A DNA stretch of 64,000 bases from Punica granatum. Lineage: Eukaryota; Streptophyta; Magnoliopsida; Myrtales; Lythraceae. The stretch spans positions 38,250,605 to 38,314,604 of the forward strand of contig NC_045130.1 of the NCBI RefSeq assembly GCF_007655135.1. Direction: 5' to 3'. Below, piece after piece: positions 1 to 11,903 of this stretch. Made by a program: the position numbers and the translations under genes. The notes under the pieces are model-generated. The model had not been told where the DNA came from, did not search any database, and saw only the letters and a program-made list of their open reading frames with translations. Each line of letters begins with the position of its first letter. Within the stretch, counting starts at the first letter, position 1.

Positions 1-655
1 CGGGTTAACCCGGCTCGACTGGATTAGTCGGAGCTTAATTGAGCTTTCGATTACCATAGTTCACACAAAAAAAAGTCTACGAATTGTGATGTTATTTACT
101 TAGTAGTATTATTTTGAATATTTTATACTAAGAGAACACCGAGAGAATATAAGAAATACATCTTAACAATTTTTTTAAAAAAAATTTGAACGATTACAGG
201 GAAATGCAAAGTTGGATAAAGGAATATAAATAGTCTCGTTAATGAGGATCAATCGTTAAATCTATTTGAATTTAAATACATCCATTTTCTCAATATATCC
301 TATAAATATACTCAAACATCTAAACTGCGACTAGCTAATTACTCAATAATTTACTATGAACATACAACATGTAACCGTTATCATCAGGATGTGATTTAAC
401 CAAAGACCTTCCCCGACGGGCATGCCCGGGTTCGTGTCATGTAACTATTAATTAATAGATGCATATATATTTATATATAGCATATTGGTGTGGGTATATA
501 TATTATATATATATATACACGCGCGCGCGCACTCCGATTAATATTTAGCCTTCTTGCACATATATTTTCGTAACTCACCTCAAGAGCTTGCATTACATAA
601 GCTTCACCTTGTTCTTCCAGAACTTATTAACACTAGTACATGCGCAATCTGGAAA
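1..655. other. Intergenic, AT-rich upstream region
   Basis: I see no gene here. The stretch is AT-rich and contains a compound microsatellite at about 494-531, an interrupted (TA)n run followed directly by (CG)n. It is the upstream region of the WSD-like locus. I could not pick a convincing TATA box or transcription start. Confidence 0.6.
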
Positions 656-3011
656 ATGGGGTCCTTGAGAACCCGAAAGCAGTTACCTCTTACACCGATC
701 AAGACGGTAGCAAAAGAAGCTGAGAAGCCCATCGAGGTGGAGGAGGACGAGCCACTCAGCCCTAAAGCCCGGCTGTTTCATGCGCCAGGCTTGAACTGCT
801 GCATCATATCGATCTTGGGGGTCCAAGACTAAACTAGACATCAAAGCCATCAAAAATAGCCACAGAGACGGTGCCAAGTTAAGACATCCCCGGTTCTCAA
901 AAGTTCTGGTAAGATCAATAGATGAAATAATTTATCGATGCACATCTATTCAGTTCTAGCTGAATCGAATGCCTTTAGGCGCGCTCCAGCTTTCTAATTT
1001 TTATGTGAATATGGGAAGGTTGTCGATGGGGAGGAAATGAAATGGAGGGAAACGAAAGTGAACGTTGAGGACCACATCATCGTCCCCGACATAAAACCTA
1101 GTTGCATACAATCACCGGACCAGTTCGTGGAAGATTATGTGGCAAGTCTCACCGAAACCCAGATGGAATTATCCAAGCCACTCTGGGAGATCCACCTCCT
1201 CGATCTCCAGAACTCTGATGCTGCTGGTCTCATAATCGGCCGCTACCACCACTCTATTGGGGACGGCGCATCCCTCATGGCCATGCTCTTTGCCTGCTCC
1301 CACAGGCCAGTGCAGCCACCGATGGCACTGGTAAATCAGCCTGGGAATGGTGGTGATACCGTCTCACTGACTAGGACAGGACTGATTCAACAGGCCTTTT
1401 CGCGCTTCTGTGCCAGTCTTGCGGTGTTCTGGAACACGTGCATCGGCATTTTCTTCTTTGTCATGACGGTTTTGTTCCTTAGAGATACAGAAACGCCACT
1501 GACGGGCGGGCCTGGGGTCGAGACTGCTCCTAAACGATTCGTCCGCCTTGCGTTTTACCTGAGGGACATAAAATTGGTGAAGGATGCCATGAAAGTGGTA
1601 TGTTGTAAGTAATTACTCATAATTGGTTTAATTACGTATTTGAAAAAAGAAAAAAAGGATCCACTGGCTTCACCAGTAATTTTTATGTTCTCTGATGATC
1701 GATAGAGCAGACGGTGAATGATGTGCTTCTGGGAATAACTGAAGCCGGGCTTTCTCAGTATCTCAACAGGCGATATGGCCATGGTGGGTCTCTCCTGATC
1801 TCTTATTCCCGATTTGTGAAAGCTCGCATACAATTAACGGTTTGATCGGTAACTAATTATATGGATTCTTGCTCTTGCCGCGCGGGTGGACCGGGTGAAG
1901 AAGCGTTGGACAAAGTGAAAAATCACCTTCCGAGAAGCATCCGTATGAGAGCAACTCATTATGTCAACTTGAGGACTTTCACAAAGGACCGGGTAATAAT
2001 CCATTCGAGTTATTAAGCACATAACCGGTGCATGCTGATACAATATTGGCATGTTCCGGGCGACGGAAGAAATGACTTATAATTATTAGCCTTCTTACAT
2101 GAAGGTCATGGCGGGTAGTCGAGTCGGCTACTTTCTCCTGCCTCTGTCGATAGCCCTGTGGGATGATCCACTGGAATGCATCAGGAAAGCAAAAGGGGCC
2201 ACTGACCGGAGAAAGCGCTCTCATGAGGCTTTGTTCACCTTCTGCTTGTCCGGCTTCATGCTCAAGTCCTTTGGCCTCAAGGTTAGATCATTTGTTGGAG
2301 TGTACATCGCGCTGATGAATGTTCTCTCGATCGGTCAGACTGATCGAAAGAACACGACTAGATAAAATCTGTTGGCTGGCTGATCCCTTAGCAATAATCA
2401 AAGAGACCGATAATGATATTATTATGACTGTAATTGATCTTCTGCAGGCAGCGGCTGCACTGTACTACCGTCTACTCTGCAAACCACGGCTACGTACTCA
2501 AACATGATGGGATCGTTCGAGGAGGTCGACTTTTTTGGGCACCCCTTGGGTTATATCGCTTTCGGCACTTACGGGTATCCTCGGGTAAGCATATAACACT
2601 ACCGACGATCCCGTTTTCCCTATAATAAGTAATTTCTCCAAGATTTGGGTCGAAATAAAAAGGTATATCTGTAATAAGCCGGGTAGATTAAATATCAAGT
2701 TGCCGCCAGCCTAATCGAATATGTGCGCAGCTGGACCCGGCCTAAAAAGACGACCTACGAAGTACTTACCCTATATTGTTTTCTTAATTCCCGATTAATT
2801 AATTTATTCTATGATCGACTCTGCTAATTAGGTATCTTCAAATTGATGATTATATGTGCAGACACTGTCGATCAATTTCATATGCTACGTAGATAAGATG
2901 ACGCTGCTGGTAGCGGTGGACAAGAAGGCGATTCCTGACCCTCAGCGGCTGTGCGACGATATCGAAGCTGCCCTCAAGCTCGCTATCGATGCTTGTTCTG
3001 TCTCGGATTAG
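656..3011 (+). pseudogene. WSD1-like wax ester synthase/diacylglycerol acyltransferase, frameshifted
   Basis: Intact members of this family are ER-membrane O-acyltransferases that join fatty acyl-CoA to fatty alcohols (wax esters) or diacylglycerol. Inferred exons are 656-908, 1019-1597, 1711-1783, 1901-1992, 2105-2281, 2447-2584 and 2862-3011; all junctions are GT-AG and phase-compatible. The N-terminus carries the family's EPLSPKARLFH stretch. The active-site motif HHSIGDG (HHxxxDG) is encoded at 1247-1267. Exons 5-7 carry the DDPLE, EEVDFFGHP and DKMTLLVAVD regions of the C-terminal domain. Two single-base frame breaks are visible. The G run at 817-821 has one G too many, leading to a stop at 830-832; the next frame continues the family sequence (GSKTKLDI, HPRFSK). 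The A run at 2481-2483 lacks one base, so LYYRLLC and TTATYSNMM lie in different frames. Both lie in homopolymers, so sequencing error is possible, but two in one gene favour a recent pseudogene. By position it matches AT5G53390. Confidence 0.9.
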
Positions 3012-4316
3012 CTTATTATCGGTATACGGGCTCCCTCAAATATATAAACCTAATTAAGCTGTTCCAAATAAAATTACTTCATGGAATTCTAGTCAATCAA
3101 CATGCATCATGTTGATATTCCTCGGCCCGTTTGGTCAAAAGGACACGGATATCAGGACTCGTAAGTCCCCACTCTTGGCCCAGATTTGCTAGTCTGATCG
3201 GTGAACAAATCCTATTGACAAAATTGCCCTTCCCTATTCATCCAATTATCAACATCTTGCCCCATTCCTGAAAGCTTTGACGATGATTCTTCGACTGTCA
3301 CGAGTTCGTAGGCGGCCATTGACGAGCATAGGCGACCACCGACGAGCCGGGGACCTCAGAAAAGCTCGCAAGCCCTGGATGAGCCCCTGGGCCTTGCTAG
3401 ATAGGGGGGGAAAAAAAATCTCTGCAGAGCCCAGGAGGCCTGGGTTCGCCCCCGGGACTCTCGAGCCCTGGTCGAGCCTAGAGCTGGGCTTGCGAATCCT
3501 GGGTATGGCGACCAATCGAAATCTCCATGTCGGGATTTCGTCGACAGAGCTTTTTTTTTATTTTAAAGATTTTGTTTGCACTTTTTTTTTTCAATTAGTT
3601 TATATGCTTTAGAAATTACTTTTACTGCAGAATTTCTATAATATATAGCTTGAAATGAATCAAATATATAAAAACCAAGATGGAAATTGTTTAGCCTATT
3701 TTAAGAATAATATTTAATGTTCTCTAAAAATTACTGTTCTTAATTGTAATGTGACCGATTACTCATATTTATACTATAGGCATTGTTCTTAAGGACGTAT
3801 TACAGAGTTTATGGTGTTCGATCGAGCTGCTACCTTGTAAGTGGGCCGGCAACCTTCGCCAAGTGCGTTGGAGAATTGCCTCAGGCCATGTTTGCAGTTG
3901 GTCTTGTATGTATTGAATATATGACAAATTTAATATATGACAAAAGGAGCCGATTTTGATTTTAGAGTTAAGTAGATTTGAATTGAATTTTAATTGGATT
4001 ATAATAATTATGTTGTTGAATTATGAGAAAAAATGTGAAAAAGTAATGAATAGTTGAAAGTATTTAATATTAAAAATTGAATTGAATGATTAAAAAAATT
4101 AAAAAAAATGAAAAAAAGTAATAATTGTGTTTCGATTTTATTGTGTAGTGAATAAAATTAAAAAATAAATTTTAAATTTTAAAAATTAATGTTAAAATTA
4201 AATGGGTAAAATTTTGATTGCAAAACTAAACGGGATAATCATACTTTTCTAATTTACACACTGTCCCAGTTGAGAACTTGACAGCAAAAAATAGCTTCTC
4301 GACGTCTCTCGATCCA
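3012..4316. other. Intergenic region with a GC-rich island and a MITE-like segment
   Basis: No gene is supported. About 3,140-3,545 is unusually GC-rich compared with its flanks and opens with a 'cccgtttggtcaaaa' type sequence often seen at the edges of plant inserts. It carries short open frames on both strands with no recognisable product. About 3,890-4,240 is AT-rich and matches, in inverse orientation, a segment at about 55.2-55.4 kb (see the repeat entry). Confidence 0.5.
3890..4240 (+). repeat. MITE-like AT-rich repeat, copy 1
   Basis: This AT-rich segment contains phrases such as gttgaattatgag, agtaatgaatagttga and a 21-base block at 4111-4131. The same 21 bases occur on the opposite strand at 55289-55309. 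The surrounding order of phrases is also shared, so the two look like diverged copies of one short non-coding element. Terminal repeats and target duplications could not be fixed by eye. Confidence 0.45.
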
Positions 4317-4352
4317 AAACCCTATAAAACTCTCTCTCTCTCTCTCTCTCTG
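4317..4352 (+). promoter_or_regulatory. BOBBER1 promoter: telo-box, TATA-like box and (CT)n leader
   Basis: A telo-box AAACCCTA lies at 4317-4324 and overlaps a TATAAAA at 4323-4329. A (CT)n tract follows at 4330-4352. The ATG of the BOBBER1-like gene is 80 bases beyond the tract. Telo-boxes and CT-rich leaders are typical of broadly expressed plant housekeeping genes; the role here is inferred from position. Confidence 0.6.
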
Positions 4353-4431
4353 TTCGTTCTTCTCATCTTCCGTGCTCTAAGACTGAACGTTTAACCCTGT
4401 TGCGTTGCGACTCTGCTTGAAGTCGAAGGGA

Positions 4432-6475
4432 ATGGCGATAATCTCCGACTACGACGAGGGAGAGAACAAGTCTCCGGCGAAGCCTTCGCCTTCGTCCTCT
4501 GCCTCAGCGGTGCCGTTCTCCGGAAACCTCGACCGCTCGAATCCGATCGGCTTCATCGAGAAGGTTTTCGATTTCGTTGCGAGCGAGAGCGACTACCTGG
4601 GGAATGATTCGGCGGAGAAGGAGATCGCTTCCGTCGTGAGAGCGGCCAAGGAGAAGCAGAAGCTGAAGGAGAAGAAGGCTAAGGCAGCTGAAGAGAGCAA
4701 GAAGGTGGAGGAGGCTGCTGCGGCCGCGCCGCCGGTTAAGGAGGAGGAGAAGGCTGTGCCGGAGGTGGAGATGAAGGACGCTGAGGCGGAGAAGAAAGAG
4801 GAGGAGGAGAAGAGCGGATTGATAGGTATTGCTTCTGGTTTTGCGATTCACCTGAATGTGGATTTTGGCCGTGGTTGTGTGTAAAATTGGTGAAAACTAG
4901 ACATATGCTCTGTGATCCGATTAGTTGCGCGCAAGTTATGGTCTTTTGGTTTGCTATAGCTGAGTCGTAGCTGATTATGCTTAGTAGTTTTACGCAACTA
5001 TTAGCTAAATCGATATTTGCCGGCTTGACCTAGTGATTGGTTACTTTGCAGGTTATGGCCTTTTGGTTTGTCATGGCTTAAGTTGTAGCTGATTGTGCAA
5101 GTAATTTTATGGTGACTGTCATACATTGAGGAACTATCATGCTCGATTATAGTCTAGTCTTATGTGTTTCAGTAGTTCAGTGAGCGTGTTTGGGTATGAG
5201 TTATAATTTTCTCTTCCTCAATCGTAAGAGTGTCAAGAGTCGTGTACGATGGACCTAATGAATATTTCAATCTGTGTGAGTTGTTTAGGTGGATGGAGAA
5301 ACAATGGTTATAATTCTGGGTTTACAATCAATGGATTCTATATGATGTTGATGGTTTATAATCATATTGTACCTCTTTTGGGGTTGTTTTGTCTTTCTGC
5401 ACTTGAACCTTAGCTTGACTCGCTTCAATCTCGTACAGCTCCAAACCGAGGCAATGGCCTTGATCTTGAGAACTACTCGTGGACTCAAACCCTTCAGGAG
5501 GTTACCGTCAATGTCCCAGTACCTAAAGGAACCAAGGGAAGGTTTGTGGTATGTGACATAAAGAAGAATCATCTTAAAGTAGGGCTGAAGGGTCAACCTC
5601 CAATTATCGATGTAAGTCTGCATATGCCTCACTTGAATTATAAATATTCTCGCATTTGAATGGTCTTACTGCAATACCTTGCGGCTGCCTCAATTTTCCA
5701 TTTGTCTCTTTCAGGGAGAGCTCTACCAGACTGTTAGGCCTGATGATTGTTATTGGAGTATAGGTATGTCTTAGATGCTCAGAGATGAAAAGCACTCTTT
5801 ATCGGAATGTACTTTCGTGTACCCTTGTGCTTGCCAATTCATTTATTTCACCTCATCCTGATTAGTTTCATCTGTTATCTCTCATCTATTTATACTTATC
5901 AGCTCATGATGACAAGAAAGCTCATTGAAAAACTTATATTTTCGTTGGATGTGTATCGCAGAGGATCAGAGTGCCATCTCCATACTCTTGACCAAGCATA
6001 ACCAGATGGAGTGGTGGAAGTGTGTGACTAAAGGAGAGCCTGAGGTTGACACTCAGAAAGTTGAGCCTGAGAGCAGCAAATTATCTGACCTTGACCCGGA
6101 AACCAGACAAACAGTTGAGAAGATGATGGTAACAACACACTCCTTACCTTTCCCAGATCCAACATTATTCTGGGTTATATTGTCATTGAGTCACCTGTTA
6201 ATTTGGGACCATGAAAAGTCTTTGGTTGTTGATCCTTGATTTATTCCTATTGCAGTTTGATCAGAGGCAAAAGTCGATGGGTCTACCGACAAGCGATGAG
6301 ATGCAGAAGCAGGAGATTCTGAAGAAATTCATGGCAGAGGTGGGTATACACTGCTATGATTTTTCTGTCATATACTCTTCGTGTAGATCCATCATCCATG
6401 AAAGCTGATTTCTTGGCTCTGTTATGTTACATGCAGCATCCGGAGATGGACTTTTCGAGGGCAAAGATATCATGA
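4432..6475 (+). CDS. BOB1: NudC-domain co-chaperone, BOBBER1-like
   Basis: Exons are 4432-4825, 5439-5611, 5715-5763, 5962-6128, 6256-6339 and 6437-6475; all junctions are GT-AG, giving 301 residues. Arabidopsis BOBBER1 is about the same size. The protein opens [10 protein letters not shown], has an N-terminal helix ([19 protein letters not shown]), then a long Lys/Glu/Ala-rich charged stretch (about residues 60-130). The NudC/CS (p23-like) beta-sandwich follows at about residues 143-228 ([32 protein letters not shown]). The C-terminal tail ends in [12 protein letters not shown], typical of NudC proteins. Family members are small-heat-shock-like, non-ATP chaperones of the cytosol needed for patterning and thermotolerance in Arabidopsis. 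The start was chosen because it gives the family N-terminus and lies just after the leader. By position it matches AT5G53400. Confidence 0.97.
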
Positions 6476-9400
6476 AGAAACTATCATCATGAGGGAACTG
6501 TCTCGACCTTTTTTGTTTCTTAACTAGATCTGTTAATTGAGGGATAGAGGCGTGTGAATGGTGAAACATTGTGCGTGTGCCGTTGTGGAGATCAGAAATC
6601 GAACTTATTTATGCTGAGTGCATCTCAAAACTCTTACATGCGGTTAAGTTTTACCTATCAATTATTTTGGTGTATGATCATTAGAGCCCAACTTATGCAT
6701 ATGCATGATATGTTGCGTGGTTTCAATTAGTTGGGGAGCTGTTTCACGGCCCTATAAGTCGGGGCAGTCTGGAGGTATGATGAATGCCGCATTGATCACC
6801 TTAGCCATATAAGCTTATTCTACCATAAACATCTGACGCTAGAGGCCATGCGAGCTACATACCGCTCCTGTCCTGCCCGATATTGTGTGGTTGTATCTTT
6901 ATCGGAGAAATTGACAGTTCTGGCGTAATGTCTTGCGATTCGAGTGATCCATTACGGGAGATAAGATTTGGATGCTGAGATCATCAGGTATGTAAGTTCA
7001 AACGTGTTATGATGACACGTGTTGCGAGGTCCCTAGTGGAGACATGAGAGTAGCCGTCCGCAGTCCTTTTCCATAAAAAGTTTTAGGGGGGCCAATTAGG
7101 GTGTCAAAATCGAGGACTCTAATCCAACCACAATGTCCAATTGTGGAGATAGCAAGCAATCCAATCACGGGGCCGACTCCTTCTAACTCTGCTTTTGTCT
7201 CTTCCCCTGCCTCTCTCGTAAACTCCTTCCCCAGATCGATCGCCACTTGCAGATGGAGCCCTCTGCTCGATAGGTTTCCAGCAGATTCCACAATAATGCG
7301 TTGGAACGTAGTACAAGTTTTGTCGTAGCTCCGGTTTCGGGGTAGTACCTGATGACCGATGCTTGTACCTTAAGTCTCCGCCCCTTTAGCCAGCTTTCCC
7401 TTTGCTCGAAACTCCGATAACCAACATCAAACTATATGTCGGGGGATCCCCCTTTCTCCTGAAGTCTAACTTAACCCCGACAGAAGTATTCTCATTAGGC
7501 GGAAAAGGAGAGAGCACTCATGCTCGGGCCATGAAGGAAGGAGACATGGCGGGGCCAACTGAACTCAAAGCAACTCTCCATTTGCAATATTCAGCTTAAA
7601 TGACGAAAGGTCTCAACAGTACAATCCCACTCGGGTCGTCGTTCAGTTCTCTGAATCTGAATCTTGAGCGTGTCCTGATAAAACTAATAATTATCATTAT
7701 CTTCGCATACATCGCAAAAAATGTTCGCGATTATTCTTAAGAGCATCTATTTAGTTCATTTACAGTGTCTTCCACCACTAAGTGCGATCGTTTCCACCGC
7801 GCCAAATCAAGGGCAGCTGGAACATTCTTTCGCCACACGTACGCCTGGTTTTAGCTCCCCGAACAAAGCCGGAAACACAACAGCGTTCTTCTCTTGGCAC
7901 ATAGATTTTTCTTTTCATTTTTTTTTTCCTATGGATTTTTGTTGCAGAGATGAGTAAGCCATCTCCATGATTGAGCTTGAAAAGGACCAGAAAAGAGGAG
8001 GAGATTGACTTGATTCAATTCACCTCCTTCCTTCCCACTACTATTGGAACTCTCAACCTCGGCATTTATTAATTTGGCAGCACTCGTAGAAATTCCTTCA
8101 CGAAAAAAGAAATAAAAGCGGAGGAAGGGAAATTGGAAATGATAGTTGGAACTGCAAAAATTTGGTCGTGTCTTTTGTTGTGCAAAGTTCCAAGAGATGG
8201 GCCCAAATGCATTCATGCCTGATCGTTCATTCCCTCAAAGCTGTCCAGAAAGCAATGAAGAGAGGAACAGAAAGCAAGAATGGAACCCCCACCAAGAATG
8301 TGGCAGCATTCTTCATGATTAAATTTTTGCCCTCTTTTGATTGGGAAAATGTCCATTTGTCTGCTACTTCGGTCCCAATTTTGCCAATACTATTCCACCA
8401 AGTGTCTCGTCGGCACGACGACATATGTGACTCGGGCAGTGGATCAAAACTACTATTTGATACCCTCTGACCCTCGGTAATTAATTATTAATTTAGTTGT
8501 CGATCACCCCCGCGATCATTATTAATACAGATCCCTCCCAAGTGGAGCCAAACATGGTGACTTGCAATTATCCAATTATTCTCCTAGTGGCTACGCACAG
8601 GTCTATAATTATTGCAATGCTTGTGGTTATTGTTCGAGGTATATTTCAAGTGATTGTATCACGTCATATGATTGATTAAGGAAGTATAAACAGAAATACA
8701 ATAGATGGATAAATGAGTCTTATAAGTAATCATGTGGATATTTTATGTAGTCGAAACAAAACAATCCTTTGTATCCTCCTTACATTGAACTCTCTCCCGA
8801 AAGGGGGAGCATTAGTTTGAAAACGTCCCAGTTAAGATTTCCTCTGTTTTTCACGATGTTAAATTTAAGGTGTTTGTGCGATGACCCATGAGCAACCCCC
8901 AAGAGCAAACATTGAACTTTTTTCAATTCCCCATATTCTCCCTTCCTTTTCCTTTAATATTTCTTTTATTATTAGATTCACAACAGAAGCTCTTAAATTG
9001 ATATAACTTCACTTTTGCTGTTTCGTTGCTTTTAATCTGTTCACTTTACAGCCCAAAAACCAAACTCCATATTGCTCCAAAAATTTAACTAATTCTCGTG
9101 CAATGTTGAGAGCTATTTGACCCCAAACTACTCATTAGTATGTATGAAAAATATGCTTCTTTTTTGGGAAGTGACAACTTCCTCCCCGTAGTGGACTTTT
9201 CCTATTGAGTCTCTCTTGCTTTCACATGCCTATTTCAACATACATATATTTCTAAGATAATACTCTAGATATATGTTTCTACTATTATGAAGTGCATGGT
9301 ATTCGGCTTTAAGGAACTGATCAAATCTAGCCCGAAAGTGGAAATAATCTATCCTTATTAAACCGTGACGCATCCAATACATATATGCAAATTTAGTATG

Positions 9401-9878
9401 AAGTTATTACACTATGTATTTGAGATTCCATGCCGACAATAAGTTCACTAATAAAGTCGGAAGGTTGCCGTCGAATAGATAATAAACATTTTCTCGAGGC
9501 CACTTGCAATCGCAGAAGAAAAAGGAATTTGGACATTTCCATCAAATTGGAACCCACAATCATTTTCTTTTTATATACATGTGTTAGAAAACAAAAAGGG
9601 TCTCTTCTGCTAATTAATATTTAATTTGTTTCCTCCTCCCTTTTCTTTTTTCCTTTGCACTTTCCATAACAAGAAGAACACACTACTTTTCAACTTTTGT
9701 CCTCTTCGAGTTATTTTTATAGATTAGATAGATGGAACTTTAAAAAATTATATCTTAAAAAGAAGTAATAAAGAATAGTCCGAATTGGATTAATTTCGTA
9801 GAGAATTTTTCCTTTCATTTCTAGTGCTTCCATGTTTTTGGCCGAAAACTAATGATCAATAATATTTGTTACAGATAG
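6476..9878. other. Intergenic region, no supported gene
   Basis: The first few hundred bases are probably the BOBBER1 3' UTR. Between about 7,000 and 8,480 base composition is more balanced and several open frames of 60-100 codons exist on both strands, including a minus-strand frame at 8227-8424 with a hydrophobic C-terminal half. None shows a domain, conserved gene structure or ATG context that I can defend. The tract could be an old, decayed insertion. The rest is ordinary AT-rich spacer. Confidence 0.5.
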
Positions 9879-9887
9879 TAATTAATT

Positions 9888-10818
9888 GGAAAAAAGACAA
9901 AAACTGCCCTTATACTTTGGGGTTAGGATAAATCACACCCTATTATTTCGTTTTGAACAAATCGCACTATGTTCTTTACTCCATTGTTCTTTATTCCGTT
10001 GGACATAGGGGATTACGGCGTCAAATTATTTTTCATTTTCAGTCCTCAATCTTTAACATTTTAATCATTTTGGTTCTAAATCTTTTTTTATCATTCATAT
10101 CCTAAACTTTCTATTTTATTTCATTTTTAGTCCTGAACGAAAATCGAAAGGGGAGGAGGGGTCGGGGCCACCAATCGGCAACCCCGACCCCTCCACCGAG
10201 GTCGCCGGCACCCACAGAGGACGCCGCCGACCTCGGTGGAGGAGTTGGGGTTGCCGATTGGCAGCCCCGAACCTCGAATCGACCGGGAGGGGTCGGGGCC
10301 GCCAATTGGCAACCCTGACCCCTCCACCGAGGTTGCCGACGCCCACAAAGGACGCCGCCGACCTCTGTGGAGGAGTCGGGGTTGCCGATTGGCGGCCCCG
10401 AACCCCGAATCGACCGGGGACAAGTCGGAGGTCCCCAGTCGATTTGGGGTTCGGGGCCTCCAATCGACGACCCCAATCCCTCCACCGAGGTCGTCGGCGC
10501 CCACAGAGGACGCCCGCGACCTCGGTGGAGGGGTCGGGGTGGCCGATTGGCTGCCCCAACCCCTCCTCCCCTTTCGATTTTCGTTTAAGACTAAAATGGA
10601 ATAAAATAGAAAGTTTAGGATATGAATGATAAAAGAAAAAGATTTAGAACCAAAATGATTAAAAGGTTAAAGATTGAGAACTGAAAATGAAAAATAATTT
10701 GACGCCGTAACCCCTATATCTTATAGAGCAAAGAACATGATGTAATTTGTCCCAAATAAAAAAATATGGTGCGATTTATCTCAATTTCAAAGCACAAACG
10801 AGTTTTTGTCTTTTTCCC
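9888..10818. mobile_element. Foldback element, probably a non-autonomous Mutator-like (MULE) transposon
   Basis: The whole 931-bp segment is a long inverted repeat. It begins GGAAAAAAGACAAAAACT and its complement-reversed right end begins GGGAAAAAGACAAAAACT. The arms stay alignable all the way to a centre near 10,353, for example 10137-10162 against 10562-10587. The outer ~240 bp of each arm is AT-rich; the inner ~220 bp is very GC-rich and carries further repeated units built on tcggggttgccgattgg and ccctccaccgaggt. TAATTAATT at 9879-9887 and again at 10819-10827 forms a 9-bp target-site duplication, the size typical of MULEs. No transposase is encoded; the open frames inside are shadows of the GC-rich palindrome. 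An AT-rich target word of this kind could match by chance, but position and length agree with the repeat ends. Confidence 0.85.
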
Positions 10819-10827
10819 TAATTAATT

Positions 10828-11751
10828 TTTCCAAAAACATAGTCTCAGCTCTTGACTGGGTGCATCTCACCAGCGCAAGTTGCAGTTTTCAATAAAAATA
10901 TTACAAAAAGTCCAACTTTTTTTACGTGCTAAAATAAAAGGGTGAGGAATTAAAAAAGAGAAGAAAAAGTGGATTGCTCAGATTCCTCCATTAAGATTTT
11001 TCTGGGTCTTTGTAGTTTTCAATTTTCTTGAAACTTAACTGCAACATACTTCCATTATTCAATTTCTCCATGGACATGGAGTTTAATCCGTTTCGGTCGG
11101 GTACCGAGGTCTCTGGAGACAACTAACAATACCTAAGACCTTGTTCGAGGCTAGGTACCCATGACTTGTGGCAACCAATAGATGCTGCTACGGAATAGAT
11201 CAATACGCTATAACAATAGGAACAAACTTATAAGAAAATTACTCATTAAAATCGAATTTCAAGACAGACTATAACAAACAAAAATTTTTAATGGCGGTGA
11301 AGATTTTTTGTGATCATTTTGCCAAAATAAATAAATAAATAAAAAGCAAGAAAAGGAAATAGTCCTCATGATATTACTCATTTTTGTCGCCATTCATATG
11401 TTTGTCCTTATTATACTGTAAATATGCACGCATCACGCACACCTTACATATAAATATATATATATATATGTACACACTCCCACTTGAGCTCAGACTCTCC
11501 AATCAATCAAAGAATATTGATAACAATTGTCAGTCGTTTTTTTCCCTCTGTCTTTGCATCAGAGTTTGTCCCTGGGGCAATAACTGTAGTTGGAGGGGGG
11601 GCAGTCTCTCCCCATCCCCAGCATCCAAGAGCAAGAAGGTTGTTTTGTGGCTGCTCCATTGACAAATTGACATAGTAGCTGTCCTGTCCTGTCCCTTTGA
11701 GGTTCTTGAAGAACAACATTGAAGGGGAGATTATCAAGGAAAGAAGGAGAA
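10828..11751. other. Upstream region and leader of the CCT-motif gene
   Basis: AT-rich spacer without a gene. A (TA)n run at about 11,453-11,470 lies roughly 280 bases before the start codon and may supply a TATA element. The following ~250 bases before the ATG are the likely 5' UTR. Confidence 0.45.
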
Positions 11752-11856
11752 ATGTATGCAGAGACAGGGCTCTTGTTCCCTTGCTTCCAGAACTTCTCCC
11801 CTGAAATCCACCCATTTGAGGACCCCTACAAAAACCACAAGCCCAATGCTTCTTTG

Positions 11857-11903
<47 letters not shown>

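Noticed and set aside
1604..1900. Suspected loss of a splice acceptor in intron 3 of the WSD locus
   Set aside because: An in-phase acceptor (GTGAAG at 1895-1900) exists and restores EALDKVKNHLP, so splicing there need not be broken.
7007..7328. Overlapping 65-94 codon frames on both strands
   Set aside because: Moderate GC region with frames open on both strands; no domain or retroelement motif could be identified.
8227..8424. Minus-strand 65-codon frame with a hydrophobic C-terminal half
   Set aside because: No recognisable family, no gene structure around it and an overlapping longer frame on the other strand; probably chance.
10111..10629. Several 70-150 codon open frames on both strands, Gly/Pro/Arg-rich
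   Set aside because: They lie in the GC-rich palindromic core of the foldback element; low stop frequency follows from composition, and all frames encode the same repeated peptides.
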